Assembly: GCF_029893965.1 (NCBI RefSeq)
Contig: NZ_JARXXP010000001.1
Location: 310,001-374,000, forward strand
Source: Paenibacillus sp. PastM-3
GTDB taxonomy: Bacteria; Bacillota; Bacilli; Paenibacillales; Paenibacillaceae
Length of the DNA stretch: 64,000 nucleotides
Direction of reading: 5' to 3'
The translations under genes were made by a program, and so were the position numbers. Below are positions 1 through 13,149 of this stretch, piece after piece. Within the stretch, counting starts at the first letter, position 1. Each line of letters begins with the position of its first letter. The notes beneath the pieces are model-generated. The model did not search any database. It was not told the DNA's origin and saw nothing but the letters and a program-made list of their open reading frames with translations.

Positions 1-1516
<1,516 letters not shown>

Positions 1517-1563
1517 AGACGTATACCTCGCGTTCTCCAGGGCATCTTAGACCCAATAATTTC

Positions 1564-3471
<1,908 letters not shown>

Positions 3472-3487
3472 TTAGGATATAGAAGCA

Positions 3488-3545
3488 TAAAAAAAGGCCT
3501 AAATCGGGTAGGAATATTAAACATTCCCACCCAATTCAAGCCTTG
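3488..3545 (-). terminator. Leader terminator of the bgl operon
   Basis: On the minus strand a stem pairs AAGGCTTGAATTGGGTGGGAA with TTCCTACCCGATTTAGGCCTT and runs straight into a T tract. It lies between the promoter region and bglP, and its 5' half overlaps the RAT sequence, so the two structures exclude each other. Confidence 0.85.
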
Positions 3546-3564
3546 CCTGCCGAACAGTAACACG
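3534..3564 (-). promoter_or_regulatory. Ribonucleic antiterminator (RAT) site for LicT
   Basis: The minus-strand words GTTACTG and GGCAGGCAAGGCTTGAAT match the conserved RAT pattern seen in bgl and lic leaders, where the RNA-binding domain of LicT stabilises the antiterminator. It overlaps the 5' arm of the terminator directly upstream of bglP. Confidence 0.8.
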
Positions 3565-3615
3565 CTGTAATTGGATGATATGAAATTAATTTTTTGTTTT
3601 TCCGGAAAAAAATCA

Positions 3616-3629
3616 ATTAACCGTTTACA
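3616..3629 (-). promoter_or_regulatory. Possible cre (CcpA) site upstream of bglP
   Basis: The minus strand reads TGTAAACGGTTAAT, close to the cre pattern TGNAANCGNWNNCA but lacking the final CA. The position upstream of the bgl leader is sensible for catabolite control. The match is imperfect. Confidence 0.4.
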
Positions 3630-3703
3630 TTGAAACTTTAACATGTCCGAATGAAAAAAACAACACTTAATCCAAATTAAAATTTGAATTTCCCGCCCTC
3701 ATA

Positions 3704-5011
3704 TCACCCCATGGTTGTTGTATCATATTTAAGCATAGCCAGAAAAATCAAAATGTAGGTTATAATCGGCAGCCATAAAAAACCGGTTTCTATGCTGGTC
3801 AACGCCGAAGCAGGTTGAATATTCTGATTAGGGACATAATGGCCTATTGCCAAAATCCACGGGCCCAAGGCACTGCCAAGACTGCTGCCGATTTTCACAC
3901 CAATCCCGGACAATGAGGTTAAGAGTCCTTGGGCCTTGATTCCGGTTCTCCTGAACCCGTAATCCACGGAATCGGCAATAAACAAGGTGAACATCCCCAT
4001 AATCAGCCCTTTGCCGAATGAGTTCAAGAGTAAGCCTGCAATTGCAAATCCGGCATGCAGACCATATGCCAGGAATAACAATTGTCCAATCACCGCCAGG
4101 AAACAACCGGTCATAATCGAGTATCTTTTCCCGAGTCTGGAAACTATCGTTGGCGTCAACGCAAATATGAGCATCATCGCGAGCGCTTTGATCAGAAATA
4201 AATACGGAATCAGCTCTGAAGCCTGCATATTGTATCTAAAATAGTAAACTGTTGTTGCCAAGGAGACAGAGTTGCCAAGCCAGTAGAAAAAAACGATACA
4301 TAGTGCCAAAAACCACAAATGATTCCCCTTAAATGCTTTTATACCTGTTTTGAGCGGAAGCTTGATTGTTTGGTCAAGGGTAACTCTTTCTCTGATTTTA
4401 GAGAAAGAGAATAAGTAGAAGAATACACTGATGACTGCAAAAATAACCGCGACTCTAAAATACCCCTGTCCGTCGTTGCCGTTGCCCAGCCGTTCTACTA
4501 AAGGAATCGTTATTGACGTGACGATGGCCATGCCTGCCATGCCGCATACCATCCGAACCGACATTAAAGTGATCCGCTCCCGCGGGTTGCTGGTTATACT
4601 TGTCAGCAAGGTATTGACCGAGTTGCCGATACCAGAATTGACGAACAGAATGAGAATATATGTGATATATGCGTATGCGATTTTTCCGTCCTTATTTAAA
4701 TCGGGGACTGTAAACACCAGAACACTAAGCACCGCTGCCGGGAGGCATAGCCACAGTAGATAGGGGCGGCTTTTCCCCCATCTGGATTTCGTGTTATCAA
4801 TAATTGCCCCCCATACGAGGCTGTTAGCAGCATCAGCAAAACCGGCAACCAAAAATAAAGTGGCTACCACTGAAGGCTGTAATCCAAACACATCGGTATA
4901 GAAAACTACCAAATACGTAATGATCATCTGGGAGACAAAATTAGTTGCCAAGTCGCTGCTTCCATAGCCGATTCGTTCTTTCCAAGAGAGACGTTCCGTT
5001 GTTACATGCAT
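3704..5011 (-). CDS. GPH-family sugar:cation symporter (MelB/XynP-like)
   Basis: This 435-residue protein is a 12-helix membrane carrier of the glycoside-pentoside-hexuronide family. The N-terminus SWKERIGYGSSDLATNF and the loop WGAIIDNTKSRWGKSRPYLLW are family signatures, with the conserved Asp of helix 2 in the latter. It is the last gene of an operon that starts with a lipoprotein and two permeases of an Lpl-type importer and includes a nitrilase, 19 bases upstream. It therefore probably moves a glycoside or its hydrolysis product. The substrate cannot be told from sequence. A ribosome site GAAAGAAGG precedes the ATG. Confidence 0.88.
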   Translation of the reverse strand: MHVTTERLSWKERIGYGSSDLATNFVSQMIITYLVVFYTDVFGLQPSVVATLFLVAGFADAANSLVWGAIIDNTKSRWGKSRPYLLWLCLPAAVLSVLVFTVPDLNKDGKIAYAYITYILILFVNSGIGNSVNTLLTSITSNPRERITLMSVRMVCGMAGMAIVTSITIPLVERLGNGNDGQGYFRVAVIFAVISVFFYLFSFSKIRERVTLDQTIKLPLKTGIKAFKGNHLWFLALCIVFFYWLGNSVSLATTVYYFRYNMQASELIPYLFLIKALAMMLIFALTPTIVSRLGKRYSIMTGCFLAVIGQLLFLAYGLHAGFAIAGLLLNSFGKGLIMGMFTLFIADSVDYGFRRTGIKAQGLLTSLSGIGVKIGSSLGSALGPWILAIGHYVPNQNIQPASALTSIETGFLWLPIITYILIFLAMLKYDTTTMG

Positions 5012-5030
5012 TCGCCTGCCTTCTTTCGTC

Positions 5031-6032
5031 TTAGTCCAGGTCGATTATGGATTCTGTCAGTATTTCGTAGGTTAATCCAGTGTTTCTTTCCACACCCGTG
5101 CGTTCCACAGATTTTAACGGATTCTGGTTGAATTTCAAGCTGAGTACATCAGGGGTTGAATAATGACCGGCAGGATCGAGTAAATATTTGGCCTCAATTA
5201 ATAAATCCAGATCAAGCTCTCCATATACGATCCCTTCCACATCGTCAGGCAATACATTACTGATAATTTCACCTATCGGATTGTAAATTCTAGCACAACC
5301 TCCGCCGGGGGTTTCTGGAAAACTAGTTCCGATTACTTCCTGTTTCTGCTGGATGCTCTCTTCTGTGTTGACTTGTGTGCTCATGATTGTAAAACATTGT
5401 GCAGCGGCTGAATAATATCTAGTTGCAGTCTCTCCAGGGCCTCGGGATAAGAGACTGTGTGAGTTGACACCTAATCCCGGCCATGCGGCAACATGAATCT
5501 GTTCATTCATGCTGTTCATCGCAGCAATGTTAAGAGGCAGCATATGCTCCCAGCACATGAGTCCTCCGAGTCTACCGATCTCTGTATCGTATACACTCAT
5601 CATACTACCATCGCCCTGTCCCCAGATCAGACGTTCAGCTGCGGTAGGCTTCAGCTTACGGTGCTTTCCGATCAGATTTCCTTTGTTATCAAACCACAGC
5701 TGTGTCAAATACAAGGAGCCACCGTCAAGTTCTGTCACCGAAACACAGACATAAATATTATTGTTTCGGGCAGCCTTGCTGATTTTTAATACGGCTTCTC
5801 CAGGAATACGGATTGCATTCTGATACAGTTTTTTGAATAGATCCGTTCGTTCTGTAGGAGCCGTATCCCATATCCAGGTCGGGTAGCCGGGAATGTAGGC
5901 TTCGGGAAAAGCCACTACTTGTGCTCCTTCCCGTGCTGCTTCTGCGATAAAGCAACATGTCTTGTCTACTGTACGTTCTAAATCCATAAATACCGGTGCC
6001 GCCTGAACGCCTGCAACTCTAATATTCTTCAT
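5031..6032 (-). CDS. Nitrilase (C-N hydrolase), first paralog
   Basis: This 333-residue enzyme belongs to the nitrilase branch that converts R-CN directly to the acid and ammonia. The catalytic triad is visible as Glu44 (FPEAYIPGYP), Lys126 (HRKLKPT) and Cys160 (LMCWEHMLPL). The CWEH motif is characteristic of true nitrilases and cyanide-degrading enzymes rather than amidases. It sits inside an operon with an Lpl-type carbohydrate importer upstream and a GPH symporter downstream, which is unusual company. A second, similar copy is at 14257-15255. The substrate (aliphatic, aryl-acetonitrile or cyanide) is not resolved. Confidence 0.93.
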   Translation of the reverse strand: MKNIRVAGVQAAPVFMDLERTVDKTCCFIAEAAREGAQVVAFPEAYIPGYPTWIWDTAPTERTDLFKKLYQNAIRIPGEAVLKISKAARNNNIYVCVSVTELDGGSLYLTQLWFDNKGNLIGKHRKLKPTAAERLIWGQGDGSMMSVYDTEIGRLGGLMCWEHMLPLNIAAMNSMNEQIHVAAWPGLGVNSHSLLSRGPGETATRYYSAAAQCFTIMSTQVNTEESIQQKQEVIGTSFPETPGGGCARIYNPIGEIISNVLPDDVEGIVYGELDLDLLIEAKYLLDPAGHYSTPDVLSLKFNQNPLKSVERTGVERNTGLTYEILTESIIDLD

Positions 6033-6069
6033 ATGATTCGCTCCTGATTAATTAATTTGTTATTCAAGA

Positions 6070-6939
6070 CTATTCTTTGACAGCTCCAACCATGGCCCCT
6101 TGCACGAAGAAGCGTTGGAGAAAGGGATAAACAATCAGAATAGGTAAAGTTCCTAAAAGCACCTGAGCTGCTTTTAACGTTACCGTGCTGATCTGTGAAA
6201 TATCCTGGGCATTAAGATTCCCCATATCCTGTTGCACCATAATACTCTGCAAATAAGTGGCCAATGGGATATTATTGCCTCGCAAGTAGATGGAACCGTC
6301 GAACCAGGAATTCCACTCGTTAACGACTACAAACAAGCCGACGGTTGCCATCGCGGGCAGGGATAGCGGTATAAATATCTTTAACAGCAGAACCCAATGA
6401 CTGGCACCGTCCATCAATCCAGCTTCCTCCAGTTCCTGGGGTACCGCCTTAAAGAAGTTCAACAGCAAAATCATATTGAAAATATTAGCAGCAGTAGGCA
6501 ACACAACCGCCCATATTGTATCCATCAGCCCGAGACTATTAATTAAAATATAATTGGGGATTAACCCTCCATTGAAGAGGAGCGCAATGATAAAGAAAGT
6601 AATATACAGCCTGTAGCCTTTTAACATTCCGCTGCCCTTGGATAAGGCATAAGCTCCAGCAACGGTAACGCTCATTCCAATCACTGTACTTAGAAATGTC
6701 CGCAGCACGGTTACCCCCAAGGATTGAAACAACTCATTTTTCTGTAAGGCTCCCTTGTAAGCATCAAAGGTAAGTCCAACTGGCCAGAGTCCGACAGCCT
6801 TGGATTGTACAGCACCGGTAGAGCTAAGTGAAATAGAGATATAGTGTATAAACGGAACGATGCATATAAGTGCCAGAATAATCATGATCATGTAATTCAG
6901 TAGGGTGAAGCCTTTATGTGCCTTGGTGTAATACTGCAT
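6070..6939 (-). CDS. ABC transporter permease, LplC/YtcP type
   Basis: This is one of two inner-membrane permeases of a CUT1-like importer. It has six predicted helices and the ATPase-contact motif EEAGLMDGASHWVLLLKIF near residue 180. The start (MQYYTKAHKGF) follows a TTAGGAGGAA ribosome site. Its stop is 11 bases from the start of the sister permease's end, so they are translated from one message. As in many Paenibacillus Lpl-type operons, no ATPase gene is present; such systems usually share a housekeeping MsmX-like ATPase. Confidence 0.93.
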   Translation of the reverse strand: MQYYTKAHKGFTLLNYMIMIILALICIVPFIHYISISLSSTGAVQSKAVGLWPVGLTFDAYKGALQKNELFQSLGVTVLRTFLSTVIGMSVTVAGAYALSKGSGMLKGYRLYITFFIIALLFNGGLIPNYILINSLGLMDTIWAVVLPTAANIFNMILLLNFFKAVPQELEEAGLMDGASHWVLLLKIFIPLSLPAMATVGLFVVVNEWNSWFDGSIYLRGNNIPLATYLQSIMVQQDMGNLNAQDISQISTVTLKAAQVLLGTLPILIVYPFLQRFFVQGAMVGAVKE

Positions 6940-6950
6940 CGCTGTTCCTC

Positions 6951-7859
6951 CTAAAAAATCCTGTAATTCGCAAATTTGTATGCAAGCCGATAACTCACGA
7001 TAATTAATACCATTGAGATAAATGACTTAAAGAAGCCTAATGCCGTTGCAAAACTATAGTTGGAATTGACCAGCCCCATCCGGTAAACGAATGTATCAAT
7101 GATATCGCCTTTATCGTATACTAGCGGGTTGTAGAGGTTGAAAATTTGATCAAAGCCTGCACTGAGTATATAGCTCATCGACAAAGTCACTACAACTGTG
7201 ATTACCGGAAGAATAGATGGCAGCGTAATATGCAGCGTTTGCTTCCAGCGGGTAGCACCATCGATCTCAGCGGCTTCATAGAGGGAAGGATTAATGCCGG
7301 TCAAAGCCGCCAGGAAAATAATGGAGTAGAATCCAAACTCCTTCCATACTTCGGTGAAGATTGCGGTGAACCTGAACCAATTACCCTCACCTAGAAAAAA
7401 CACTGGATCCATTCCAAACCAGGACTGAAGCATCTGGTTCACCAGACCTCCATCTACCGACAACAACTGACTGAATATCCCGCCAAGGACTACCCAAGAC
7501 AAAAAATGAGGGAAATATACCAAGGTTTGAACCCAGCGTTTGATGACCTTCTGTCTAACCTCATTTATCAGTAAGGCGAAGATTACACTAATCAATGTAA
7601 TAAAGAAAATTTTGAACAAAGCAAGAATTAGCGTATTCCAAATGACCTGTACACTGTCCGGCATCGAAAACATAAACTGAAAATGTTCAAGCCCAACCCA
7701 TTTCGAACCGCTTATCCCGAGATACGGTTTATAATTCTGAAAAGCAATGATCAGTCCTCCAAAAGGAAGATAAGTGAATATAAGAACCAGCAATACGGCC
7801 GGTAATAATAGCACATGCAGCTGCCATTGATCGGAATTAATTTTTTTTTGTGATTCCAT
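6951..7859 (-). CDS. ABC transporter permease, LplB type
   Basis: This is the second permease of the importer. It has an N-terminal helix (LHVLLLPAVLLVLIFTYLPF), five further helices, and the EAA loop EAAEIDGATRWKQTLHITLP that docks the ATPase. The 302-residue length is typical of the family. It lies between the binding-protein gene and the other permease, in the usual Lpl order. The ribosome site AAGGAG is about 12 bases from the ATG, a slightly long spacing. Confidence 0.93.
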   Translation of the reverse strand: MESQKKINSDQWQLHVLLLPAVLLVLIFTYLPFGGLIIAFQNYKPYLGISGSKWVGLEHFQFMFSMPDSVQVIWNTLILALFKIFFITLISVIFALLINEVRQKVIKRWVQTLVYFPHFLSWVVLGGIFSQLLSVDGGLVNQMLQSWFGMDPVFFLGEGNWFRFTAIFTEVWKEFGFYSIIFLAALTGINPSLYEAAEIDGATRWKQTLHITLPSILPVITVVVTLSMSYILSAGFDQIFNLYNPLVYDKGDIIDTFVYRMGLVNSNYSFATALGFFKSFISMVLIIVSYRLAYKFANYRIF

Positions 7860-7938
7860 CGTTCGTAGTTCACTCCTTGCGTTTTCATTGATCGTAAGTG
7901 GTATGGAGCAGGCTGAGCCTACTCCACACTTGAAGATG

Positions 7939-9645
7939 CTACTTCACCGAATTGTACCAATCATTGACTTCCTGCGTGATTTGTTCCCCGCCGGATTTCT
8001 TCCATTTATCTACAAAGGCATCAAATTCATCAATCGAATTCTTTCCATAGATAATACTGGAGAATGTTTCCAGCTCCATTTTGTCGAGGAAATCCTGCCG
8101 GGTAGTCATTGTTTCTGTTGCGGCACCTATAAAGGTATTGACCTTGGTAATATCCCTTTGTTCATTAACAACGTTCAACGCTTTCCCTTGCATAATAGTT
8201 GTGGGTTGCTTCGCATCGATTCCTTGTGTGCCCATAAAAGCTGTTTCCTGTGCATTAAGTTCGCTGCCTGTTCCTATTTTAGAATATAATTCCAAATATT
8301 TGGACGGAATAAGCGGAAGGGTATTACTTAAAATCGTATATTTACCTGTTCCAACATATCCGCCGGGAATTTTGGATTGATCCGGATCAATCTGTCCATC
8401 AATAACGGCGTAGTCATAGCCTTCTTGGAATCCTTGGAATAAAAGCGGATTATCCGAGTCAGCGCCCTGGTACAAATAGTTCATGTAATGGAAGAAGCCT
8501 TGTAGCGATTCGGAAGAGATGTCTTTGTTGAGCATAATGCCACCGGAGGTCAAAGCAGTTCCTTGACGGGCTGCTTTTCCATCAGGACCGGAAGGGATCG
8601 GGTAAGGTTCATAATCGGCATCCGGGTTATTCTGAAGCAGCATACTGCCCGGATAGGCCAAATACCATGCAGGCATTGCTATAATTCCTACTTTTCCTGC
8701 TACGATATTTTCTGTTACCTTGGCATAATCGTGAAGAGAAATATCTTCGGCCAGATAACCCTTGTCTTTCCATTCCTTTAGTGTTAACAATGCCTCTTTG
8801 GTACCTGGCTGAATAGAGCCATATGCCACTGTTCCATCCTCTTCTAAATTCCACTGCCCCGCCACAGTACCGAACATTCCGAAGAACCAGCTGGGATTGC
8901 CAATCGGTTCAAGCGGCTTCGAAGCAAATCCATTTTTAATCGCCAAATCAATTCCATACGTATCCTTAACTCCGTTACCATCAGGATCATCATTAGTAAA
9001 AGCATCGACCACTTGTTCCAACTCATCGAGTGTCTTAGGTGCCTGTAATCCCAGCTTGTCCAACCAGTCCTTGCGAATCCACAGTACCGGCGTACTATCA
9101 TCAGGCTTGCTCAAAATTGGAAAAGCATAGGTTTTCCCTTCACTTCTATAAGGGAGCCACGCATCGGGAGCATCTGCCATGGCTGTTTTCCAGGTATCGG
9201 AGGCGTATTTTTCAAAAGATTCATCAATACTCATGACTTTACCGGATTCAATCAGCATCTTGGCTGTACTGGCGCTATTGACAACGACTACATCAGACAT
9301 CTTTTCATTAGCCGACAGCATTAGTTTTAGCTTGGTGTCATAACTATCTTGTCCGGCGCTCCAAAGAGTCCGTATATTTACACCCAGCGTTTCCTTGGCC
9401 CATTTGATATGAACGTTATCCTCTATGGACTCACCATTCTTAAATGAGGTTGCAGCATCAGTTCCACGGATTAAGGTGAAAGTAACTTCAGGCTCAATTT
9501 TTCCGTTCACGACTGTTAATTGATTTTCTTCACTTCCAGACGCATTCTGGGATGCCCCATTTTCTGTATTTCCCGAACACGCTGACAACAAGCCTGCAAA
9601 CAATGTTAGAATAACTCCCACTCTTGCTTTTTTTTGAAGCTCCAA
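7939..9645 (-). CDS. Extracellular solute-binding lipoprotein (LplA-like)
   Basis: This membrane-anchored binding protein captures the substrate of the adjacent importer. The N-terminus is a lipoprotein signal peptide with lipobox LLSAC, and the mature part begins with a Ser/Asn/Gly-rich linker. A long bilobed binding domain follows, about 570 residues, as usual in this Paenibacillus family. I prefer the TTG start (ELQKKARV) because the ribosome site AAGGGGTGA is correctly spaced from it. A GTG three codons earlier lies inside that site. It is the first gene of the nitrilase operon and is transcribed away from the YesM-like kinase gene, which probably controls it. Confidence 0.92.
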   Translation of the reverse strand: MELQKKARVGVILTLFAGLLSACSGNTENGASQNASGSEENQLTVVNGKIEPEVTFTLIRGTDAATSFKNGESIEDNVHIKWAKETLGVNIRTLWSAGQDSYDTKLKLMLSANEKMSDVVVVNSASTAKMLIESGKVMSIDESFEKYASDTWKTAMADAPDAWLPYRSEGKTYAFPILSKPDDSTPVLWIRKDWLDKLGLQAPKTLDELEQVVDAFTNDDPDGNGVKDTYGIDLAIKNGFASKPLEPIGNPSWFFGMFGTVAGQWNLEEDGTVAYGSIQPGTKEALLTLKEWKDKGYLAEDISLHDYAKVTENIVAGKVGIIAMPAWYLAYPGSMLLQNNPDADYEPYPIPSGPDGKAARQGTALTSGGIMLNKDISSESLQGFFHYMNYLYQGADSDNPLLFQGFQEGYDYAVIDGQIDPDQSKIPGGYVGTGKYTILSNTLPLIPSKYLELYSKIGTGSELNAQETAFMGTQGIDAKQPTTIMQGKALNVVNEQRDITKVNTFIGAATETMTTRQDFLDKMELETFSSIIYGKNSIDEFDAFVDKWKKSGGEQITQEVNDWYNSVK

Positions 9646-9848
9646 AAGAATCACCCCTTATGTCTTATCTGCCCCTTCGGGCGTAATATTATTATAGGAG
9701 AGCGAAAGGTCTGCTTTATATAGTGTTATCTTAGGAATGAATGTCGATTTATAAAGGTTAACGTAATGAAAGTTGACATATTAGCCATTCAGCGGTTATA
9801 TTGCATTCAATTATCCTCTATTCATTCCTGGGAAAGAAGGTAACTATA

Positions 9849-11573
9849 TTGAGGAAATTCAAATTAAGTATTTATCATAAAATAAATCTGTTAATCTTCC
9901 TGCTGGCAGGCTGCGCAATCGTCTTATATTCATACTCCATCAACAACTCTCTAAAAATTGTCCAATCGGATATCCAGAAGAATAACCTCAATCAAAATAT
10001 TTATTTGGCAAATCAATTGGACCAGAATATTGATCAACTCTCCATGATAGCCACTGCGTTGAACCAGGACAGCACGATTAATCAGCTCAGCTCCGTTGAT
10101 CTCATGGATATGTACCAGCAAGTTGGGTTAAAGCGAAATATTGCGGAGAAGCTTAAATTACAAAGCTTATCAACCGGCTGGAATAATACCATCTCCATCT
10201 ATTCCAATTTGCTTGATGAATGGATTGTCCGAGATACATGGGACCCTTCCCCCACTGTCGATAGCGAAAAAGTGAATCAGGCTTGGAGTATAGAAAAAAA
10301 CCATTTCGTTCGTTATTCTTCCTTTCCTTTCTTGGCGGAAGCTAGTCAAAGAAGATTTGTGATGCGCATCTCCTTTCCTGTCCAGAATATGGTTGCCTTA
10401 TTGAACGACGCCAAACAGGGAACTACATCAGACCCCTTTTTTTATCATCCTTCAGATCAGATGATCCTGAACAGCAGCTCCGATACGTTGTTAACTAAAA
10501 GTATCATTGCCAGACTCGGAGATCTATCCGGAATGACAGGAACCAAGATTATCAATATCCAGCAGCAAAACTTTCTGGTTAATTACGTGAAATCCCGTTC
10601 GCTCGGCTGGTACCTTGTTGATTTTATCTCCCTGCAGGAAGCCTTACTTCCTATTCAGAATACCAAAATTATTTTTTATTTCGCTTGCCTGATATTGGTA
10701 CTATCAGGAGTCACGACTTCCTTCTTGTTGTACCGGAAAATTCAAATCCCTATTAAAGAGCTGACTAGAGGTGCGCGGAGCATTAAAGAAGGTGATTTCT
10801 CCGCAAGGGTCAGAAAAACCGATATGGATGAATTCACTTTTTTGCATAACAACTTCAATGATATGGCTGAACAGATCCAGCAATTAATTGAAAATGTGTA
10901 TACGGAAAAAATTATATCAAGGGAATCTCTGTTCAAGCAGCTGCAGGCCCAGATCAATCCTCATTTTCTATACAATTGCTTATTCTTTATCAATAACATG
11001 GTTCGCTTGGGGAATTATGATGCGATAACCGCAATGACCAAAAATTTAGCTGAATATTTCCGTTATACAACGAGAGTGGAGCAGTCTATTATCACTTTGC
11101 AGTCAGAACTTAAAGTAACCATTAATTATTTGAATATTCAAAAAATGCGAATGCCAAGAATACACTTCGAAATAGATATTCCTGAAGCAATGCAGAACCT
11201 TTCCGTTCCGCGGCTTATCTTGCAGCCACTTGTAGAAAATAGTGTTGTCCATGGTATTGAGCAGAAAAGAGACAGCGGGCATATCCGTATTTGGGGAGAA
11301 CGAGATAAAGAAACGTGTTATCTCTATGTGGAGGATGACGGGAAAGGTATGACCACCGATGAGATTGCGGAATTGAAGCTGAAATTAAATGATTCCCTGA
11401 AGGAAGAAATGGGCTGTGCCTTATGGAATATCACCCAAAGATTAAAAATCCAGTTTGGTGAAGAAGCCGGAGTCCAAATCTCCAATTCGCTTTCTGGCGG
11501 ACTAATGGTATGTGTATCTTGGGATGTAATAAAGGAGGAGAAAAATTTTGTTCAACTTGCTGATCGTAGATGA
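9849..11573 (+). CDS. Sensor histidine kinase, YesM family
   Basis: This is a membrane kinase with two helices (about 7-27 and 275-297) flanking a roughly 250-residue extracellular sensor. A HAMP domain (LTRGARSIKEGDFSARV) follows, then the His_kinase region with phospho-accepting His372 in INPHFLYN, then an ATPase domain (VENSVVHGI, DDGKGM). I start it at the TTG of RKFKLSIYHK because AAAGAAGG is well placed. An upstream TTG is open but has no ribosome site. It overlaps its response regulator by 26 bases. Divergent placement from the binding-protein gene suggests it senses the substrate of that importer. Confidence 0.93.
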   Translation: MRKFKLSIYHKINLLIFLLAGCAIVLYSYSINNSLKIVQSDIQKNNLNQNIYLANQLDQNIDQLSMIATALNQDSTINQLSSVDLMDMYQQVGLKRNIAEKLKLQSLSTGWNNTISIYSNLLDEWIVRDTWDPSPTVDSEKVNQAWSIEKNHFVRYSSFPFLAEASQRRFVMRISFPVQNMVALLNDAKQGTTSDPFFYHPSDQMILNSSSDTLLTKSIIARLGDLSGMTGTKIINIQQQNFLVNYVKSRSLGWYLVDFISLQEALLPIQNTKIIFYFACLILVLSGVTTSFLLYRKIQIPIKELTRGARSIKEGDFSARVRKTDMDEFTFLHNNFNDMAEQIQQLIENVYTEKIISRESLFKQLQAQINPHFLYNCLFFINNMVRLGNYDAITAMTKNLAEYFRYTTRVEQSIITLQSELKVTINYLNIQKMRMPRIHFEIDIPEAMQNLSVPRLILQPLVENSVVHGIEQKRDSGHIRIWGERDKETCYLYVEDDGKGMTTDEIAELKLKLNDSLKEEMGCALWNITQRLKIQFGEEAGVQISNSLSGGLMVCVSWDVIKEEKNFVQLADRR

Positions 11574-13149
11574 TGAACAATCTGTTGTAGATAGCCTGAC
11601 TTTAACTATTCCGTGGGAGTCTTACGGGGTTGCAGAAATATACGGAGCCAGCTCAGGAGCCGAGGCGCTCGAGCTGCTTAGCCAGCAAACGATTGATATC
11701 GTTATAACAGACATCCGTATGCCCGAAATGAGCGGTATTGAACTTCTTGAACGCATAAAACAGTTATCTTCGAAAATGAAATGCATTGTATTATCAGGAC
11801 ATGATGACTTTGTGTATGCTCAAAAAGCACTGGAATACAGAGCAGTCAGCTATTTATTGAAGCCAGTTGACGTCGAGCAGATTATCGAGGAAGTTGTAAA
11901 GGCTGTGAATGAACTCAAAGAGGAATGGACTGCTCTTAGTTCACTGGAAAATCTGAAGTACACACTGAATACAAGTCTCCCCGTGCTTAGAGAGCATCTT
12001 TTAAATGACATTCTGAACAATAAGCCCCTGAAGCAGGAGGTTCTTAATGAAAAGCTGCAGTTGTTTGAATTACCTTTTTTTGCAGGTGATCTGGTGAACT
12101 TGGCGCTGGTCCGGATGGAAGAAGGCTTCTCCAATTATGATGTACAGTCGCTCTCACTTTTGGAGCACGCTTTGGCCAGTATTGCAATTGAGGTATTTCA
12201 AAATAATTTTTGGGTCTGGCATTGCTTCTCGGATCACGGCTATCTTGTCCTGCTGCTCAAAAGCAAATCTAGGTTATCAGACTCCTTATTACATTCCGTT
12301 GCCTCGAAGTTTCAGCAGCATACTCAAACCTTCCTTAATGAGGATATTTCGATTTATCTTAGCCCGGCTGAACGCTTCCCCGAGCAAATATCTAGCTTAT
12401 ATCAGCAATCCCTGAGTGTGTTCACCCGGTATGCAGGCAGCCAAAATGGATTGTTGTTATCTTACAATGCAAGCATGGTGGACAATATACCTTTAAAGAT
12501 AATGTCATTATACGAACCTCCGTATTTATTCGTACTGCTCGAAGCCGGCCGCTGGATCGAATTCGGCCAAAAGTTGGAATCTATCTTTGCGGAAATGAAA
12601 CTCATGGACGATCTGACGTCCGATGTGGTATATGAAGTGTTTATTGTTCTTGCTGCCGCCTTTATACATGCCGCTAACAAAAACGGTAGAAATTATGATC
12701 ATACCGTCTTTGAAATAGAACAACTGCAACGCAGACCCGGCTTCCTGTCGGCCAATAAGTTGGAGGAGTGGTCCTATCGACAATTGAATGACTTAAGGGA
12801 AAATCTGGCTACGAACATGGAAAATAAACAGCAGGGATTGGTAACTCGTGTTCAATTGTATATCCAAGAGAATTTAAGCGAAGGAATCTCTCTACAGTCT
12901 ATCGCGGACTATGTCTGCCTCCACCCTGTCCATTTGTCCAGTGTGTACAAGTCAGTCACCGGGGAGACGATCGGAGATTACCTATTGAAGATCCGCATGG
13001 AAAGGGCTGTGTTTCTTCTGAAGAATACAGACCTTAAAGTCTTTGATATATCCGGTAAGCTTGGTTACACCTCTGTTCCTCATTTTATCAAGGTGTTCAA
13101 AAAGCAGATTGGCTTTTCCCCCCAGGAATTTCGGGAGAACTCCAATTAA
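11548..13149 (+). CDS. Response regulator, YesN family (REC-AraC)
   Basis: This 533-residue regulator has an N-terminal receiver domain with phosphorylatable Asp55 (VITDIRMPEMSG) and Lys in LLKPVD. A long middle region follows, then a C-terminal AraC-type double helix-turn-helix (about 430-533, ending VPHFIKVFKKQIGFSPQEFR). It starts at TTG behind AAAGGAGGAG, within the 3' end of the kinase gene, so translation is probably coupled. Its end overlaps the converging LysR gene by four bases. The likely target is the promoter of the lipoprotein-permease-nitrilase operon, by analogy with other YesMN pairs. Confidence 0.94.
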   Translation: MFNLLIVDDEQSVVDSLTLTIPWESYGVAEIYGASSGAEALELLSQQTIDIVITDIRMPEMSGIELLERIKQLSSKMKCIVLSGHDDFVYAQKALEYRAVSYLLKPVDVEQIIEEVVKAVNELKEEWTALSSLENLKYTLNTSLPVLREHLLNDILNNKPLKQEVLNEKLQLFELPFFAGDLVNLALVRMEEGFSNYDVQSLSLLEHALASIAIEVFQNNFWVWHCFSDHGYLVLLLKSKSRLSDSLLHSVASKFQQHTQTFLNEDISIYLSPAERFPEQISSLYQQSLSVFTRYAGSQNGLLLSYNASMVDNIPLKIMSLYEPPYLFVLLEAGRWIEFGQKLESIFAEMKLMDDLTSDVVYEVFIVLAAAFIHAANKNGRNYDHTVFEIEQLQRRPGFLSANKLEEWSYRQLNDLRENLATNMENKQQGLVTRVQLYIQENLSEGISLQSIADYVCLHPVHLSSVYKSVTGETIGDYLLKIRMERAVFLLKNTDLKVFDISGKLGYTSVPHFIKVFKKQIGFSPQEFRENSN

